Counted from the stretch's first letter, positions 1 through 57,954 are shown. The stretch is 64,000 bases of DNA from Hyperoplus lanceolatus (GCA_026929865.2 CM049416.1:20087501-20151500); one strand, 5' to 3'. The notes: a model not told the origin generated them from the letters alone. A program made the numbers and translations.

Positions 1-720
1 GCCGTTGATAGGGGGGTCTGTGTGGAGAGGGTCTCTGATTCCTTCCTGGGGTGAGGCTGCCTGGGGCGTCAACACCACTGCCCTAGTGAAGAAGGCCCAG
101 CAGAGACTCTACTTCCTGAGAGTTCTCAGGAAGAACAACATCCCCAAAAGCTTTGGTGTCCTTCTACCGCTGCTCAATAGAGAGCATCCTCACTTACTGT
201 TTGTGTGTCTGGTACAAAGCTGCACAGTGGCACAGAGGAAAAGGCTCCAGGGGGTTGTAAAGGCAGCACAAAAAATCACCGGCTGCCCTCTTCCCTCCCT
301 GGAAGAACTGCACAGCTCCCGCTGCCTCAAAAGACACACTCCATCCTCAGGACTCATCACACCCCGGTCCAAACTGTTTCAACTTCCATCAGGCAGGAGA
401 TACTCCATGAACACCAGAACAAACAGACTTCTTAACAGTTTTTACCCGACAGCCATCACTTCACTTATGCTGCTAAACTAAAACAAGGCATAGTGTGACA
501 CTTGTGTAAAGCACTTTATGAATGTGGATGTTGTTTGGGTGTGTCTTATGTCCTATGTGTCTTATGTGTTCCTTTTTTAATGCCTATAGTTGATAGTGAC
601 TATTTTATGGTTTTTTTTTATTTAGTTTTAATTTATTTATTTATTACAAGGACTGCACTTAATTTCGTTGTACCTGTGACAATGACAATAAAGATATATT
701 CTATTCTTTATTCTATATAA
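1..720 (+). mobile_element. 3' end of an L2-like LINE (truncated)
   Basis: An open frame from 5 to 481 encodes a protein resembling the C-terminal part of non-LTR retrotransposon reverse transcriptases: NTTALVKKAQQRLYFLR is the usual conserved block after the RT domain. The frame is followed by a 3' end of the common fish L2/Rex type, with TTTCGTTGTACCTGTGACA and AATGACAATAAAG near 664-693, and then a short ATTCT-repeat tail to about 718. Endonuclease and most of the RT lie outside the window or are lost, so this is a 5'-truncated copy whose left edge is cut by the window. The family name is inferred from the tail and the RT block, not from a database match. Confidence 0.8.
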
Positions 721-839
721 TATTAATATAATATTTGCAAGAAAAAAGGAATATCAGAAGAAAATAAATAATTATATATATTCATTTATGTACAAGACCA
801 GACTAGAAATATTTCTAGGACCATTTCTTTTTTATTTTT

Positions 840-1010
840 ATCATCCGCAAAATCAACCTTATCTTATCAAATTGTCAATCAGAGTGCTGATTGGCTGTCG
901 AGTTGATTTGGGCGTGTCGTCACTTACAGTCTGAGACGTGATTGGTTTAGCCGTGGTAACTGGCTCGTAGTGGGCGGGGCCTTACTGTAGCTCCGGCTAT
1001 CACAGGAATA
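840..1010 (+). promoter_or_regulatory. rassf3 core promoter region
   Basis: Two inverted CCAAT boxes (ATTGG at 890-894 and 941-945) and a GC box (GGGCGGGGC at 972-980) lie within 100 bases, 450-550 bases before the rassf3 start codon. No TATA box is evident. This CCAAT plus Sp1 arrangement is usual for widely expressed vertebrate genes. The transcription start is inferred to lie downstream, roughly 1000-1060. Confidence 0.6.
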
Positions 1011-1167
1011 GTTGGATCAGTGACATTCAACAGCGTGTGGGATTCACACACAACAGGCGACGGTTAAAGAGGATATTTTCAGTGGGATTTTATTCGTTTT
1101 AGCTTTCGATATCAGTGTGTGGACCTTATTTTTTTGGTGCCACCTGACTGCCACGTTGTCTTTTCGT

Positions 1168-1430
1168 ATGGTGGGAACTTTTAAACGGGGTTTGGGAATG
1201 CCGGTTGGCGAGTAAAGTCAGTGTGTGTTTGACGGTTGACGGTTGGAGGGACGTTAAGCGGATTTGAAGGAGGAAATACGCCTTAAACTAAGCAAACAGA
1301 CACTAATGCAACCACTATACAGACCTGGTTCTTTTGGAGTTTAGTTTTCAAGCGTATACGTGTTAAGAATTCTTTTTAAACGCTGGTTTTAAATGTGGAC
1401 GAGTTTGAATCGAGGGAGTTTTCGCTGCAA

Positions 1431-1434
<4 letters not shown>
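1168..1434 (+). promoter_or_regulatory. Upstream ORFs in the rassf3 leader
   Basis: Three short ORFs precede the main start in the inferred 5' leader: 1168-1215 (15 codons plus stop), 1306-1344 (12 codons plus stop) and 1393-1434 (13 codons plus stop). The stop of the third, TGA at 1432-1434, overlaps the main ATG at 1431-1433 as ATGA. The next in-frame Met (MSSG...) is at 1449. This geometry suits termination-reinitiation control of which Met is used. It depends on the real transcription start, which is not visible here. Confidence 0.5.
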
Positions 1435-28004
<26,570 letters not shown>

Positions 28005-31000
28005 AGAGGGTTATAACCTCCATAAGACTGGACTACTGGCCCCTTGTGGCACGGAGGAGAAGTGCAGTATAACAAAACCTGTAAAAATCTTTATTAAGAG
28101 AGGGGGGTGTGGACGCAGGATTTTGAAGAGACAATCCAGCGCATGGAAGAAAGGACTATTCATAGTGGAAAGAGAGATTTTTATAAAGGACAGAAAATGG
28201 ATGGATAGACCGCAAACGAAGGACAAGTTAATACAGGGATGAATTGGACAAAATCGAATGGATACAGCGTGGATTTAAAGACTTCAAAACCTGCAGCCGC
28301 GAGCTCACAGTCACACCAAAGATTCAGTTAATTGTGCCATAAATTCACTCATCCTCTTTTTCTATTCTCCGTTCATCCCTCTCTACTTTCTCTTGTTCTA
28401 TCCACTCTGTCCTGCTGTCACATAATTTATCTAGATCCCATTTTTTTTCTTCTTCTCCTTCAAACTTGTGAAAGACTCAAAGGCCATATGTTGAGTTTGT
28501 TTTATTTAATGTGTTCGATATTCTAAAAGGTTTGTACATATTTTTTTTTCTTAATTTATATGGGTGAAGCTTTTAATTTTTTTCGTTTTTAAATGTTTTT
28601 TTCTTGAAATTATAAAAAGTCTTATTTTTTTTGTTCTACAGAGTTGAGGCACCAATCTGCTTGTTGACACAGATACAGAGAATAGTTTTTAAAATCAAAA
28701 CTGCTACTAGACGTAAATAAACGGACAATATGAGCTTCACAAAAAACATCTCAAACTTTAAATTCATGACAGGAATATTACAACAATTAGAGAACAAATT
28801 TTTGAAATAATGTATAAGTAATTTTGGCACATTTCAGACTCCATAGTAGGTTGGCCTTTAAGTGAATGTTATTGACAAGAAACTAGAGAATCTATGGTTG
28901 AAATTTACTGAAAACAAACATAAAAAAACTCTACATGCGACATAATCATAGCTGGAAGATTTCTACTATAAGACTTGATATAATACAATCTTCTTAGCAC
29001 TAGAAGAAATGCAGTTCTTGGTTGTATAGATTGCTTGTTAAAGGTGCTAGAAGATTAACTAAATAGCCTGGTAGTTTGAACAGAAGTGGCAAAGAAAGGA
29101 GTGAGATTTTGAACGGTTTCTGGAAGTCGACTGAAAAGTTAAGAGGAAGTAGAAGAGAAAAACATATAGATGGACAAAGTTAGAAATAACACAGAATGGG
29201 ACAGTTTTGCAAAAATGTACAAAGCCTTACATCCTGCACTACATTGTACTTTTCAATGGACAATCTCCATTCAAAATTGCATGTAGTGCAGCACTATATG
29301 CTTAATCCTTGTATGCAAAATTGGACAAATAAGTTTTATGTTTTTGAGTAGTTGGTAAACGTTGTTAGGAAAGATTTTAGTGAAAGCGTGAAAGTGTTAA
29401 CGTTACTTTGACAACATTTATGGAGTTTTCTTCAAGTAACTGAGAAACTACTAAAGTGTACGCATTTATAAAAGCTTTTAGAGAGAGAGAGAGATAGACA
29501 GAGCGAGAGAGAGAGAATAAAGGAGGTCTGTAAAAGCTGATAGCTGCAGAGAACAGGGGAGTAAAAGAAAAATGGCTTCATTGTGCTATTCTTCTATCCG
29601 TCTGTCTGCAAGCGTTCATATGAAATAACGCCTGTGTTTTTGTTCTCTTATCTGGAGCCTTGACCCACTTTGTCAGCGGTTTTTTCACTCGTGTTTCGAA
29701 ACGGAAAACATATTGTAAGAGGAAAAACAAGGAAGTGGGGATATGAAGGGCAGGATATTAAACTATAAAAATGCAATAGAACGTGTAAGAGAAAGTGAAC
29801 GGCCTTTTGATGGTGTTGCAAGTACATAGCTGCCTTAACTATACACATATGCAATGTCTACTTTGGTGTATGTAGTGGATCATTTATGGCTTAGAGACCA
29901 AAGAGGTTTGTTTTCAGTAGAGTTTTGTAGATACATCTGTTTGTTAAGCGTCTTGAATCAGCAGTTTCATTAATATTTTTTGAGAAAACAATATTAAAAT
30001 CGCATAGACAATCATTTTGGACGAACAAAACTACATTAAAATTTGTCCCAAGGTCATCAAAACAAATGTTTAAACGAAGCTTCACTATTTGAGCTGTAGG
30101 TACTGTAGAAGCCAACTTGACTGAAGTACAATACTGCCACCTAGTGGAGAAATCACAGCAACTGTTCTCTCAATTCTGTGTCAAAATTCTAGAGATTTAT
30201 TTTAATATTTTCTTTTAGTTTATAACCAAATATATTTTTTGTGGTGTTGCCTGGAGCAAAATAAAAACATATTAGAAGCTTCTTCCAACTGGAGGGAATA
30301 AAGATATATATAGAGAGAGTTTAGAGTTTTATTTTAAGGGCTTCGGAGCCCTATTTTTATTAGTTTATTCTATTATCAAACACTGGGTTAAAACTATGGA
30401 AGCAGAAGGGGGTCAAACGGATTTGAATCTTTAAAGCAATGGAGCAACTGAATGTGGCATTTAAAGGGGCGCTCCACTCATTTGATACATTTTAAGTTTA
30501 TACATTTTTAGGAGAAATGCAAAATAAATTACAAAATGTTCCCCAGATGATGTCATAATGATGTCATAAGGGTGATGTCGCCTTCAACTTGAGTCATATA
30601 TGAATTCTTTTAACAGAAAGACTAAAAGGATAAGTTTGACATATGTGGGCATTTAGGAGGCAATTGAGTTGCATGATGAGAAATGTAGTTTGTACTAAAA
30701 ATACTTTTTAAAAACTTTTTTGAACTTTTTTAATCTGTCTCCATAGTACCAAAACTTTATTCAGAAACCAAATTTCAACATGAAATATTAAAACTTATTC
30801 ATCTTAAATAACTTAAAGAAATAAAATACAATACAAACCACAAAAAATATGATTTATTTGTTTATAAACGCAAACTATTTTGACCTCCTTTTGCTTCCGT
30901 ATGTAAGAATAAAAAATGATGCTTACGTCTGCAAGGAAACAGTTTATGAATCTTAAAGCCATGTTATTGTTTTTTTGTGTTTTTGAAAAACAAATGTTAC

Positions 31001-32300
31001 TGTTGAAATACATCATAACAGACGAGTCGGATCAATTAATTTTATTTTATTTGGGGCACTTTAACTTTTGAATTCAGGGAAGACGGGTTGTTTCTTAAAT
31101 TTCTTTTCTTTTTTCTCCTGTAAAAATTCTACAAACTTCGGCCATGACTCTGTCTGTACTTAAACATCTTAAAACTCTGTTATCTTATTTTTTGAAAGAT
31201 CTTGTTAAGCTGTTCTCAAATTATGTTTTTATTTTTTAAGAAAATGGATGTACAGCGTGATTTTAAGCTCATTTTATTTTATTTTATTTTTTTCTTATGA
31301 TTTTGCTCCGAGTTCGCTGTAGACTGTGAAACTGTTTGTTTGACTCAACTCTTGCATGTGGCTCTTTGTGTATTTACATGCTTACTGTACACACTACTGG
31401 GCTGTTTGAATTTCAAATCATTATGCATTATTATCAATATCGTAGCTAAAAAATCTGTGGCTCTGATAGCATTTCAAAAGATAGTTTTTGCATTGAAAAC
31501 TTTGACTATTTTTCAAATGTTGTCAGATCTGAAGTGATATAAATTAGGTTTGTTTATCTATTTTGGAAAAGCCTCTTGTAACCAGTAACCAGTAGCAGTA
31601 ACCTTAACCAGTAGTGTTAAGGAATGAAGAGTTGATATATTTGAGATACCTGGTGTGTATTCAGAAATCTATTTTTTTTTTTATTATGGCTGTTCAATCA
31701 AAGTCACAGAGCATGCAAACGATTTATAAAATGTCGAAATATATTTTTTGAAAAGATAGTTTTTCTCCAGTTTTAATTGGCACCTTAATATAAATTGATT
31801 GTTTCTGTTGGATCATAATCTCCATTGGAAACTGTACTTTCAAGATGTTTTGTGATCATTTAATTCGAAAGCTCCAAAAAAAGACACTTTATATACTTTG
31901 TGGTGAGAATATAACATAACAAATCTTCTAAATTACCAAACTCACTGTTAAAATTACCAAATCGACCTATAAGATTAAATTTCACACTATTTTAAGATAG
32001 TTTTTCATCAGTGTCCCTAGTCCGAACGGCCACAAACTGTAAATATAAAATGCCAAAGATCTGTGTGTGTGTAGCTCTTCCCCCATTTTTATCCATATTA
32101 ATTTTTTTTTTCAATTATGCTGATTTCATTTCATTTTATTTTGTGCGCAGGGACTGACTAGAGAGAAAATTTGCTTTTGTGATTCGAAAGCTGTTGTTCT
32201 TCTACACTTGACAAAATTAGGTTTTAATTTCAGACCTGAGCTGCTGCTGTTTCAAAATAAAATCGAAATTGATAAGAATGTAGGAACAAAAATATTGAAA
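28005..32300 (+). other. rassf3 3' UTR (inferred extent)
   Basis: After the TAA at 28002-28004 the sequence is A/T-rich, without introns or coding frames. Candidate poly(A) signals are AATAAA at 30297-30302 and at 32256-32261. Human RASSF3 also has a long 3' UTR. Unlike the introns this region has no long dinucleotide microsatellite, which agrees with it being transcribed and constrained. It holds a small palindrome (29228-29286) and, at the far end, part of a dispersed repeat (32305-32385). The true end cannot be fixed from sequence alone. Confidence 0.55.
29228..29286. repeat. Palindrome sharing the core of the 9107 MITE
   Basis: The arms TGCACTACATTGTAC and TTGCATGTAGTGCA surround TTTCAATGGACAATCTCCAT, the complement of the centre of the 9107-9232 element. 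The arms differ from that element. Confidence 0.7.
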
Positions 32301-32304
32301 ATAA

Positions 32305-32385
32305 TCAGTAAAAACACTAGCGCTTTTGTCCAAAGGGGGTGCAAGAATTAACACAAACTAAAAGTTCCCCGGAGCACCTTTTTAA
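32305..32385. repeat. Dispersed DNA element, copy 2 (right part only)
   Basis: Shares AGTAAAAACACTAGCGCTTT, GGGTGCAAGAATTAACACAA and AAAGTTCCCCGGAGCACCTT with 16740-16826. Confidence 0.7.
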
Positions 32386-33120
32386 AGTCTATAGAAGCCA
32401 TATTTTAGTGAAATGTTTAGTTGAATTTTGGCCGTTTTGAGCTCAGGTCTGAAAGCCCGGACCTCACTTACACATTGTGCCTTTTACTACGAGGAGCTGC
32501 AAACAAACAACCTGGTTTATTTGTGTCTGTATCTCGTGATTTATTGTTTTTTTCTCTTTTTGAATCGTTACCAAATCGTGGCCTTTTCCTCACGCAGGGT
32601 GGGCCGCATCTATTAAAGGTGAAATTAAAACAAGAGTCCCAGTGTTTTCATGTGTTTTTCTTTATCAGATTTAGCAACTTTTATATTATTTTTCATCTTA
32701 TTTTTATGTATTTTTGTGCGACAGAACTGCCAGTTTATGATACTTTATGGAATTATTTGTACTGATTTCTTTCGACAAGCACTTTAACATTAATTATAAT
32801 TCATCACTTAATTGAAAAAAGTTCTGCAATTTTTTTGATAATTTTAAAAAAAAAAAATGGCTGATTCTAGTTTCTCATAGGCTACACGTAAATGTGTTAC
32901 TTACTTACTTAGTTGGTCCAAAAGTTACGAAACCCGCCAAATATTTTAGATAACTTTTCAAACGTTTTCTCCCATTGGACAGAGCCCGGTTAACTGTTTT
33001 ACTGTTCAGATACATGGATATTAAACTGGAAAATTGTATTTCTTTGCTTTGAAAGAATCCTGATATAGTGTGAAAACTAGCAGAGGGGCTGAGATTTTAT
33101 TATGGTCTCGATTTTCAGTA

Positions 33121-33228
<108 letters not shown>

Positions 33229-33404
33229 TATTAATGAGCTCCTCGTGTCCCCTGGCTGACCCCTTCACTGAAGGACAAGTGTGTACCCGCCTCCCAACGT
33301 CTCAACCTCATAAACACGAAACTTTTCCATAAGTAAAGCTACAACACCAAGCCTGTTAGTGCTGCCTTCAAAATAAAAGCACACATAACTCGCTTATATA
33401 TATA

Positions 33405-33535
33405 TTTTTTTTTTATTTCAAAGAACACACAGACAACTGAAAAAGTGATCACAAAACAAAACAAACATGGCATACTCTAAGAGAATGTTTCTAAAGATAT
33501 TGTTTAAACTATAGGTAAATGTTAAGCAAAAAAGT
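33405..33535. repeat. Dispersed repeat, partner of 38325-38480
   Basis: Shares ACAACTGAAAAAGTGA, ACAAAACAAA, AACATGGCATACTCTA and TATAGGTAAATGTT with 38325-38480 in the same order. It is a decayed element with unclear ends. Confidence 0.65.
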
Positions 33536-34102
33536 AAATTAAATAATGAGTTAAAGTTGTTTCATAACATAAATTTGCCCCCAGGACAGAAGAAAGCCAT
33601 ACAGGTTACTTGTGTAATGACGTGTAGTGCAGATAATTTCACTGGCTTTTCCATACGTAATCGGGCTGATTTGCATAACCGCCTGGAACTTATGACCACG
33701 GTTGAAATACACACAACACAGGGACACAGGGACCTTTTTGTTCCTGGAACTATAACTTCCTGGGACAGTTACTTACAGGCGAACAGAAAAGATAATGTCA
33801 GTATTTGCCCAAAGCATTATACTGAAATAAAGTAGGCAGGCTGTCCTATTGTTAAATTATAGCCTACTCCTTCAAAAACAGTCCTACACAGTAAATGTAT
33901 CAACCTTGAAACCTTCCACCTATCGTCACATGAAGTGGATTAATGGACCGGTAACACCTTTATTGTGTAGGTCTTGTCCGGATGCTCTGGTTTCTCCTGA
34001 GGTGAGTTTAGAACTCTTCGTCCAAAGCCAGAAACTCATTCAGTCAGTCACGTCTGATCCGTCTGATCCCTGCAGCGGCTAGAAGAGACACGAGACGCGA
34101 CA

Positions 34103-42233
<8,131 letters not shown>

Positions 42234-43245
42234 GGAGGATGACGTCACCTGTATGTGAACAAGGGACAATGTACAAAATAATACAAACACTAACCCCCGA
42301 AGTCTTTTAACGTGCGCTGATCACCATCTCCATAAGGTAACACACACACTCACTACGCCTCAAAGTGCGTTCACACCAAACGCGATGCTAGCAATGAAAA
42401 TCTATACATTTACATAGGAAACCATTTGTTTAGCCGCAATGAAGCATTTGCTGTAACGAAATCGCTTCAGATAAGATCAAATAAGATAAGATAAGATAGC
42501 CTTTATTGTCATTGTACAGTCACCTATACAACAAAATTGGGAGTGCCAACTGAAGGTGCATTACACATAAAAAAACAAGCAATTTAAGTTAAAAATAGTA
42601 AAAAACAAGACACAATAATAACAAGAAAAACATTTGGAACAAGACAAGGACAGGCGTCATTATAAATAAGTGTAAAAACGCTTCTATCGCTTCATCACGC
42701 GTAGTTGAAAATATTAATTGAACTTTTCAAGCCATGAATATTGACGCTTAGCCTCGATAGCCAATCAGCTTGGAGATTTACCCGACGTCACTGACATCTA
42801 CACGTGGGACAGTGTAGACAGAGGCTGAGTAAGGGAAAATGCCTCTATAATATATTGCTTATTTTATGGTTAGATCAAATGTTAAAATGATAAGTGTCCC
42901 AGAAAATAATGCACTGAAATCATCAAATGGAATAAAAATCCATTTCAGACATTTAATGATGTTAAGCAGTTCATTTGAATAGTTTTTTTTTGTTTTAACT
43001 TACCTACTGTATTTTGCCCCTATGTTTCTATTAATAGTTTGTTTGTAATTTACGTGACTTCATTTTGTTATTTTATCGTTTGTCGTTCAACTGAGACTAA
43101 ATTGTCAAAAAATCCACTAACTTTCTTTGTGAGAAATTTTTAATAGAAATTTTAAACTGAAATGTGACATGTATGTGTGCTATGTACTGTATAGCTTGTT
43201 TTAATGTTTTTAGATCTCAAAATAAATGTTTTGTATAAAATGTAC
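42234..43245 (+). other. 3' UTR of the APMAP-like gene
   Basis: Begins after TGA (42231-42233). AATAAA at 43220-43225 is the best poly(A) signal and is followed by a GT-rich stretch. The UTR contains a reversed LINE tail at 42483-42670. Confidence 0.65.
42483..42670 (-). mobile_element. L2-like LINE 3' tail inserted in an older repeat
   Basis: AAGATAAGATAAGATAGCCT followed by TTATTGTCATTGTACAG and CAACAAAATTGGGAGTGCC is the complement of the L2-type 3' end seen at 660-700, with its short tandem-repeat tail. Sequence on both sides (TTCACACCAAACGCGATGC at 42370; AACGCTTCTATCGCTTCATC at 42677) looks like one interrupted older element. Confidence 0.75.
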
Positions 43246-43589
43246 ATTTCAGTGCGACTCCTTAATCAGAGAAAATCATAAAAAAAAGTTAAGTGAACAC
43301 TGATTCCACAGCTACAGAAATCCAAGCCACTTGGAGAAAAATGTTTTGGGTTCTATAGTAGTAAATCAGGAGACATGAAAAGTTTTTAGCAACGTGTATA
43401 TATATTTTTTCGACATTACAGCTATATCATACGGTTTTTCAATCAAATATGACATCTTTGATATCTAAATCTTCGTCTTTTTCCCTCATTGTGGCCATAA
43501 AACTTCATCGTAGTGAGATTAGAATAGTAGAATGAAGTAAAATTGATTAAAAAGAAATTAGTTGATTAAAGAAATGAGACACTTTTATA

Positions 43590-45774
43590 TTTTCAGAAAC
43601 TCATTTTTTTATTTCGACAAAAACACACACACAAGCCTAAAATACATCATCATCATCATCATCAAAAACGTCTCTGAAAACCAAAACTAAAGTTCGTTCA
43701 GGTCTGACAGATTTGGAAAGTGCATCAGTGAATTAAAAAACAAAATGGAAAAGAAATCACATGGTCTGTGTGTGTGAGGAGCAGTTGAAATCTCAAGTTT
43801 TTCACATGAAATTTCAAATTCTGCCCAGTCTTGTTCGGAGGAAAATAATTTCAATGATCGACAGTAGAACTACAGTGATCTGTTAGTAAAGATCATAATT
43901 CACAATCAAAAATCAACTCGCAAAAAAAAAAAAAGTATTCGGTCTTTTACAACAAATGTCATGCAGACGTATGGAGTGTCCACATTTAAAGGTGCAGTCA
44001 GTGATTCTGGAGAATGCTTGTTGTCAAAATCAGTGACTATCTCCTCACGACCTGTCTGTACTGTGTGTGTGCTGAAATAAATCCAGTGTTAATTCACAGC
44101 CTAGGCTCTGTAAACTGGTATGTAAACAAAAGGGGGCCCACTGTAGCTAGCAACATGCCCATTAACAGAGCCTAGGCTGTGTATTAACACTGGATTTTTT
44201 CAGTGCACACAGTACGGACAGGTAGCAGATCTGGGAGGAGATATTCACAGATTTTGACCAAACATTTTTTGACAACCCTCAAACATCTCCTCATCAGATC
44301 TTTGGTTAGATATTAAAAATCTGCATGAATGAGTTTTTAAATTTAAAAATAAAGGTATCAGCCATACATTGTTGGCTATAGGCAGCTTCTTTGATCTGGA
44401 ATATATCATGAAAGTGTCAAATCACACTCACTGATTTCAAGGCAGGGCCGCACGAAGTGAATAAAGACATTATAATAGATATGATTGTGTTTTGATGTTT
44501 TTTTTTCTCTAAATGTAGTTTGTATTGTTAAGATAATGTGATCCAAAGAAAAAAATATTGAAGTTTGTAGGACACAGTTGCATTGGTAAAAATATCAAAC
44601 ATAGATTTTTCCCTATTTTAAGTGTTATTGATCAAATAAATAAAAATATTCAAACACCAAACTATATAAAAACTAAATTTAACATTACAGATATGACTAT
44701 GCTGTCTGAAACCTTGATGATGCAAAAAAGTATTATTTGTTTAAGTATTATTTCTGTGATATCTCCTATCGTTCTTCAAATAGCCACTTCTTTCTTCACA
44801 TTGGGTTGTTGATGTTTGTACTAAATGTATCTGGCTCATTGAAACGCTACAAACAAGAAATATCAGTGAAATGCTCGACTTTACATAGAAAATTCACGTT
44901 TTTCTGTCCATTTAAAGTGACTTAAATAAACTCAGTTTGAAATGTACGACAAAATGGATAAGAAATCCAAATAGGGAATCGATAAGACAAAAAAATTACA
45001 AAAGTGACTAAATTTTAACTTGAAATGTTTGGATAATCAAGGTGCTTTAACGCGCATAAATTAACATTTTTCATATGGAGATCTTCTGAAAATTTGGTTA
45101 AAAATGTCCCTACATTTGATTGAATCTTTTTTTTTAAATATGGCTACATTAAACATTAGTCGATATTAACCTTGCATATGAAGAAAACTGCTAAAGTCTA
45201 GCACTTTTTTCAATTGTTTAAGTGTAACTTCTTAGACATTTCCACCCTTTGATCATTTCTTTAGGAGCAAAAGAACAAACCAGCATGTTGTATTCAGACA
45301 AGAAATAAAAAAAAATACTTGACTGACTACTGTTTACCATTGACATACTATTTTAAACAAAGAGAAAAGCAAACTTGTATTTAAATGAATTGAATCAGAC
45401 TCTCTCTTGTCACTTATTTTTAAATGTATACGACCGTCTAGTAGATATATCCAGTGCACAGTTACACCTTAAACTGAATTAATGGCTTGCGAGTTGCGAG
45501 TGAAAAAGAAAAAATCCATTGTGAATAATTTTGGCTTTCCCCCGTTTGAACCAACTGACAATTAACAAAACTCACGGAAACAGACAGCGGCCGTAAACCT
45601 GGAAACCCTGTCTCCATGGCAACCCACACTGTGATCCCTTCTTCATCCAGGAGGCCTGTAACCAAGGCAACAACAGCAGGAAAGGCTGAATTCTAAATTA
45701 CATCATCACAGCCCTTCTTTTTTGAATTCTTCTTCTTCTTGTCTTTCTTAAAATCGTAGTAGTCTCCTGGTCGG
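43590..45774 (-). other. gns 3' UTR (inferred extent)
   Basis: Runs from the gns stop towards lower coordinates. AATAAA on the minus strand at 43608-43613 is a plausible end signal. The region contains a palindromic MITE copy (43985-44280) and otherwise A/T-rich sequence. The end is about 350 bases from the poly(A) signal of the converging APMAP-like gene. Confidence 0.5.
43985..44280. mobile_element. Palindromic MITE 'GGAGTCAGCGATTCT', copy 4
   Basis: Left end TTTAAAGGTGCAGTCAGTGA, inner palindrome around AGCCTAGGCTCTGTA and AGCCTAGGCTGTGTATTAAC, and a right arm ending abruptly in TTTTTTGACAACC. The right terminus is missing. Confidence 0.85.
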
Positions 45775-56090
<10,316 letters not shown>

Positions 56091-56340
56091 AATCTAATCG
56101 TGAGCTACTGAAGGCTGTCTCTCTCTCAACCCTTCTATATGCGCCGTATAGGAGCGTTAAATCTTGTCGGTGAGTCTAGGAAGAAAAAAACCCCACACGA
56201 ACGGAACAGACTCGGCCCTTGTTTGTGTTTGAGAAGCAGCTCCGTGTTTCCTGGTCATGTGAGGCGGCGCTACGGAAGCCCGGATCAGCTGGTTTGAAGA
56301 CGAGACGCCCCCTGCTTGAGTAATGACCAGAAATAGTAAA
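56091..56340 (-). promoter_or_regulatory. gns promoter region
   Basis: The region upstream of the gns ATG (56090, minus strand) is locally G/C-richer. It contains the palindromic E-box/M-box TCATGTGA at 56255-56262, a site type bound by MiT/TFE factors that control lysosomal genes. The transcription start is not resolvable from sequence. Confidence 0.45.
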
Positions 56341-57540
56341 ATATTTTATGTCGCTACAATGTATGCATATTTTCCCCCCTCTGTTAGAATAGCAATTCTC
56401 TACAATGTTTCAATCAGCATTGCCTTTATTTGAAACTGTTTCGTCATTCCAACAATGTTTTCTAGCTGTATGATCTGTATGCTGTTTCCCTTTCTTGTTT
56501 TGTATGCGTCAATACAAAAAAACACAAAAAATTATATCTTATTTACTTTTTTCTAATTTCTTTGACTTCTTCCTCTCGTTTGTTAGAGCCATATATTGTT
56601 ATATTCTTATTATTGTCTTTATAAAACAATTAACAAAATATATGTAATAAAAGTGATCTTCAGGATTAGAATGAGCAAAGAAAGATAAACCATATAGGCA
56701 ACTTGTACAATTATGACGTGTAGACTGAAAGGCTCAGACTGAACATATGTAAGATTGAGATGCGGCCAACAGACATTCAAATTGGCTTTCACAGTGTTTA
56801 CAGTCTCTACGTCTTGGTGTGTGAGAATTGTCTATTTAATAAAGAAAAATCAACAAATAGATATCAGTTGAAAAGCATTAAGCAAGTTTTTTCTAAAGCC
56901 TATCTGCACTGAACTTAATTTTTTCTCTGTTTAACTCTGAAATCAGCAATAAAAGGATAAGAAACAATTATTCTAATACCATTTTTAAAATAGAGCAAGA
57001 TTGATAAATCAGCCAAGGCTCAATATCAGCCAATTTGACTTTATTGTGAAAATATAGTTTATGGCAGCTTTTAAACAAGAAACTGGAGCACAGAAAATTA
57101 TATATTTGAATTAATTTGTAACGTCATTGCATAGCTTGTCCACCAGAGACCGCTGAGGTGTTTACTTTATAATTGTAAAATGGTAAACATCTTGGTCACA
57201 ATTCAATAAATGAATACAAATATTCCTAATGGGGTTTTAATCAAAATGTTTGTTTGTATTTTGTTGATACATCCTTCATCAATAAACATAATTACACATG
57301 AACAAAACACTGGTGACTTGACATAAATGAAAAAATCACTTTATTGTAACCCAAGCATTATCATAGTTCCATATTGATGTTTTATAATAAGTAATACAGT
57401 AGGCTAACGATACATTATTATTCTTAATATTATTGTCCATAATACACCTAACATTTTACTGTCTTAACTTGTTTCGTTTTATAATTATTTCTCATGTGAA
57501 AAATGTGCTAAATGTTTTCCATACAAAACTACCTCCAAGT
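56341..57540. other. gns-tbc1d30 head-to-head spacer
   Basis: A/T-rich, with no gene, repeat family or microsatellite that I recognise. Confidence 0.6.
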
Positions 57541-57954
57541 CCCTCTCTGAAATAAAGGACGCTGATTGGCCGAGGTACTTTCGGCTCCTCTGTGATTGGT
57601 CAATCGGCGTGGCACCTGTCGCGCGACCTGTAGAAAGTTTTGGCAGGCGTTGGGAAGTTTAGCGGAACGGACTGACCCATTGTTTGGCCATTGAAGGGGG
57701 TGGAAACAGGAAAATTTGGAAAATTACGTCCAAAACATACAAGGAAGTAACAGGGAAGTAACTTATAGCTGCTAGACTGTTCTCCCTCTTTTAGCGAAGA
57801 TTGAAATGGTCTTGTCCAGGAACTCTATCCTCCTCGGAAGACGCTCAAACAAACTTTAAAAACTCCAGTTATGCGGTGTTTAAAATAACAACACCTCACT
57901 ACTAGAGACAATTAAATAATTAGGCTTAATTCAGCGCTTATTTATGAACAGAAA
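57541..57954 (+). promoter_or_regulatory. tbc1d30 promoter and leader
   Basis: Inverted CCAAT boxes (ATTGG at 57565-57569 and 57595-57599) and a direct CAAT at 57601 cluster next to a CpG-containing stretch (GTCGCGCGACCTG). They lie 350-390 bases before the ATG. No TATA box is apparent. Confidence 0.55.

Noticed and set aside
5-481. 158-residue frame as a host gene
   Set aside because: The sequence matches the C-terminal region of non-LTR reverse transcriptases and is followed by a LINE 3' tail; it is a truncated element.
33557-33835. 92-residue frame upstream of the APMAP-like gene
   Set aside because: It has no recognisable similarity, no initiation or splice context that I can support, and lies in intergenic sequence.
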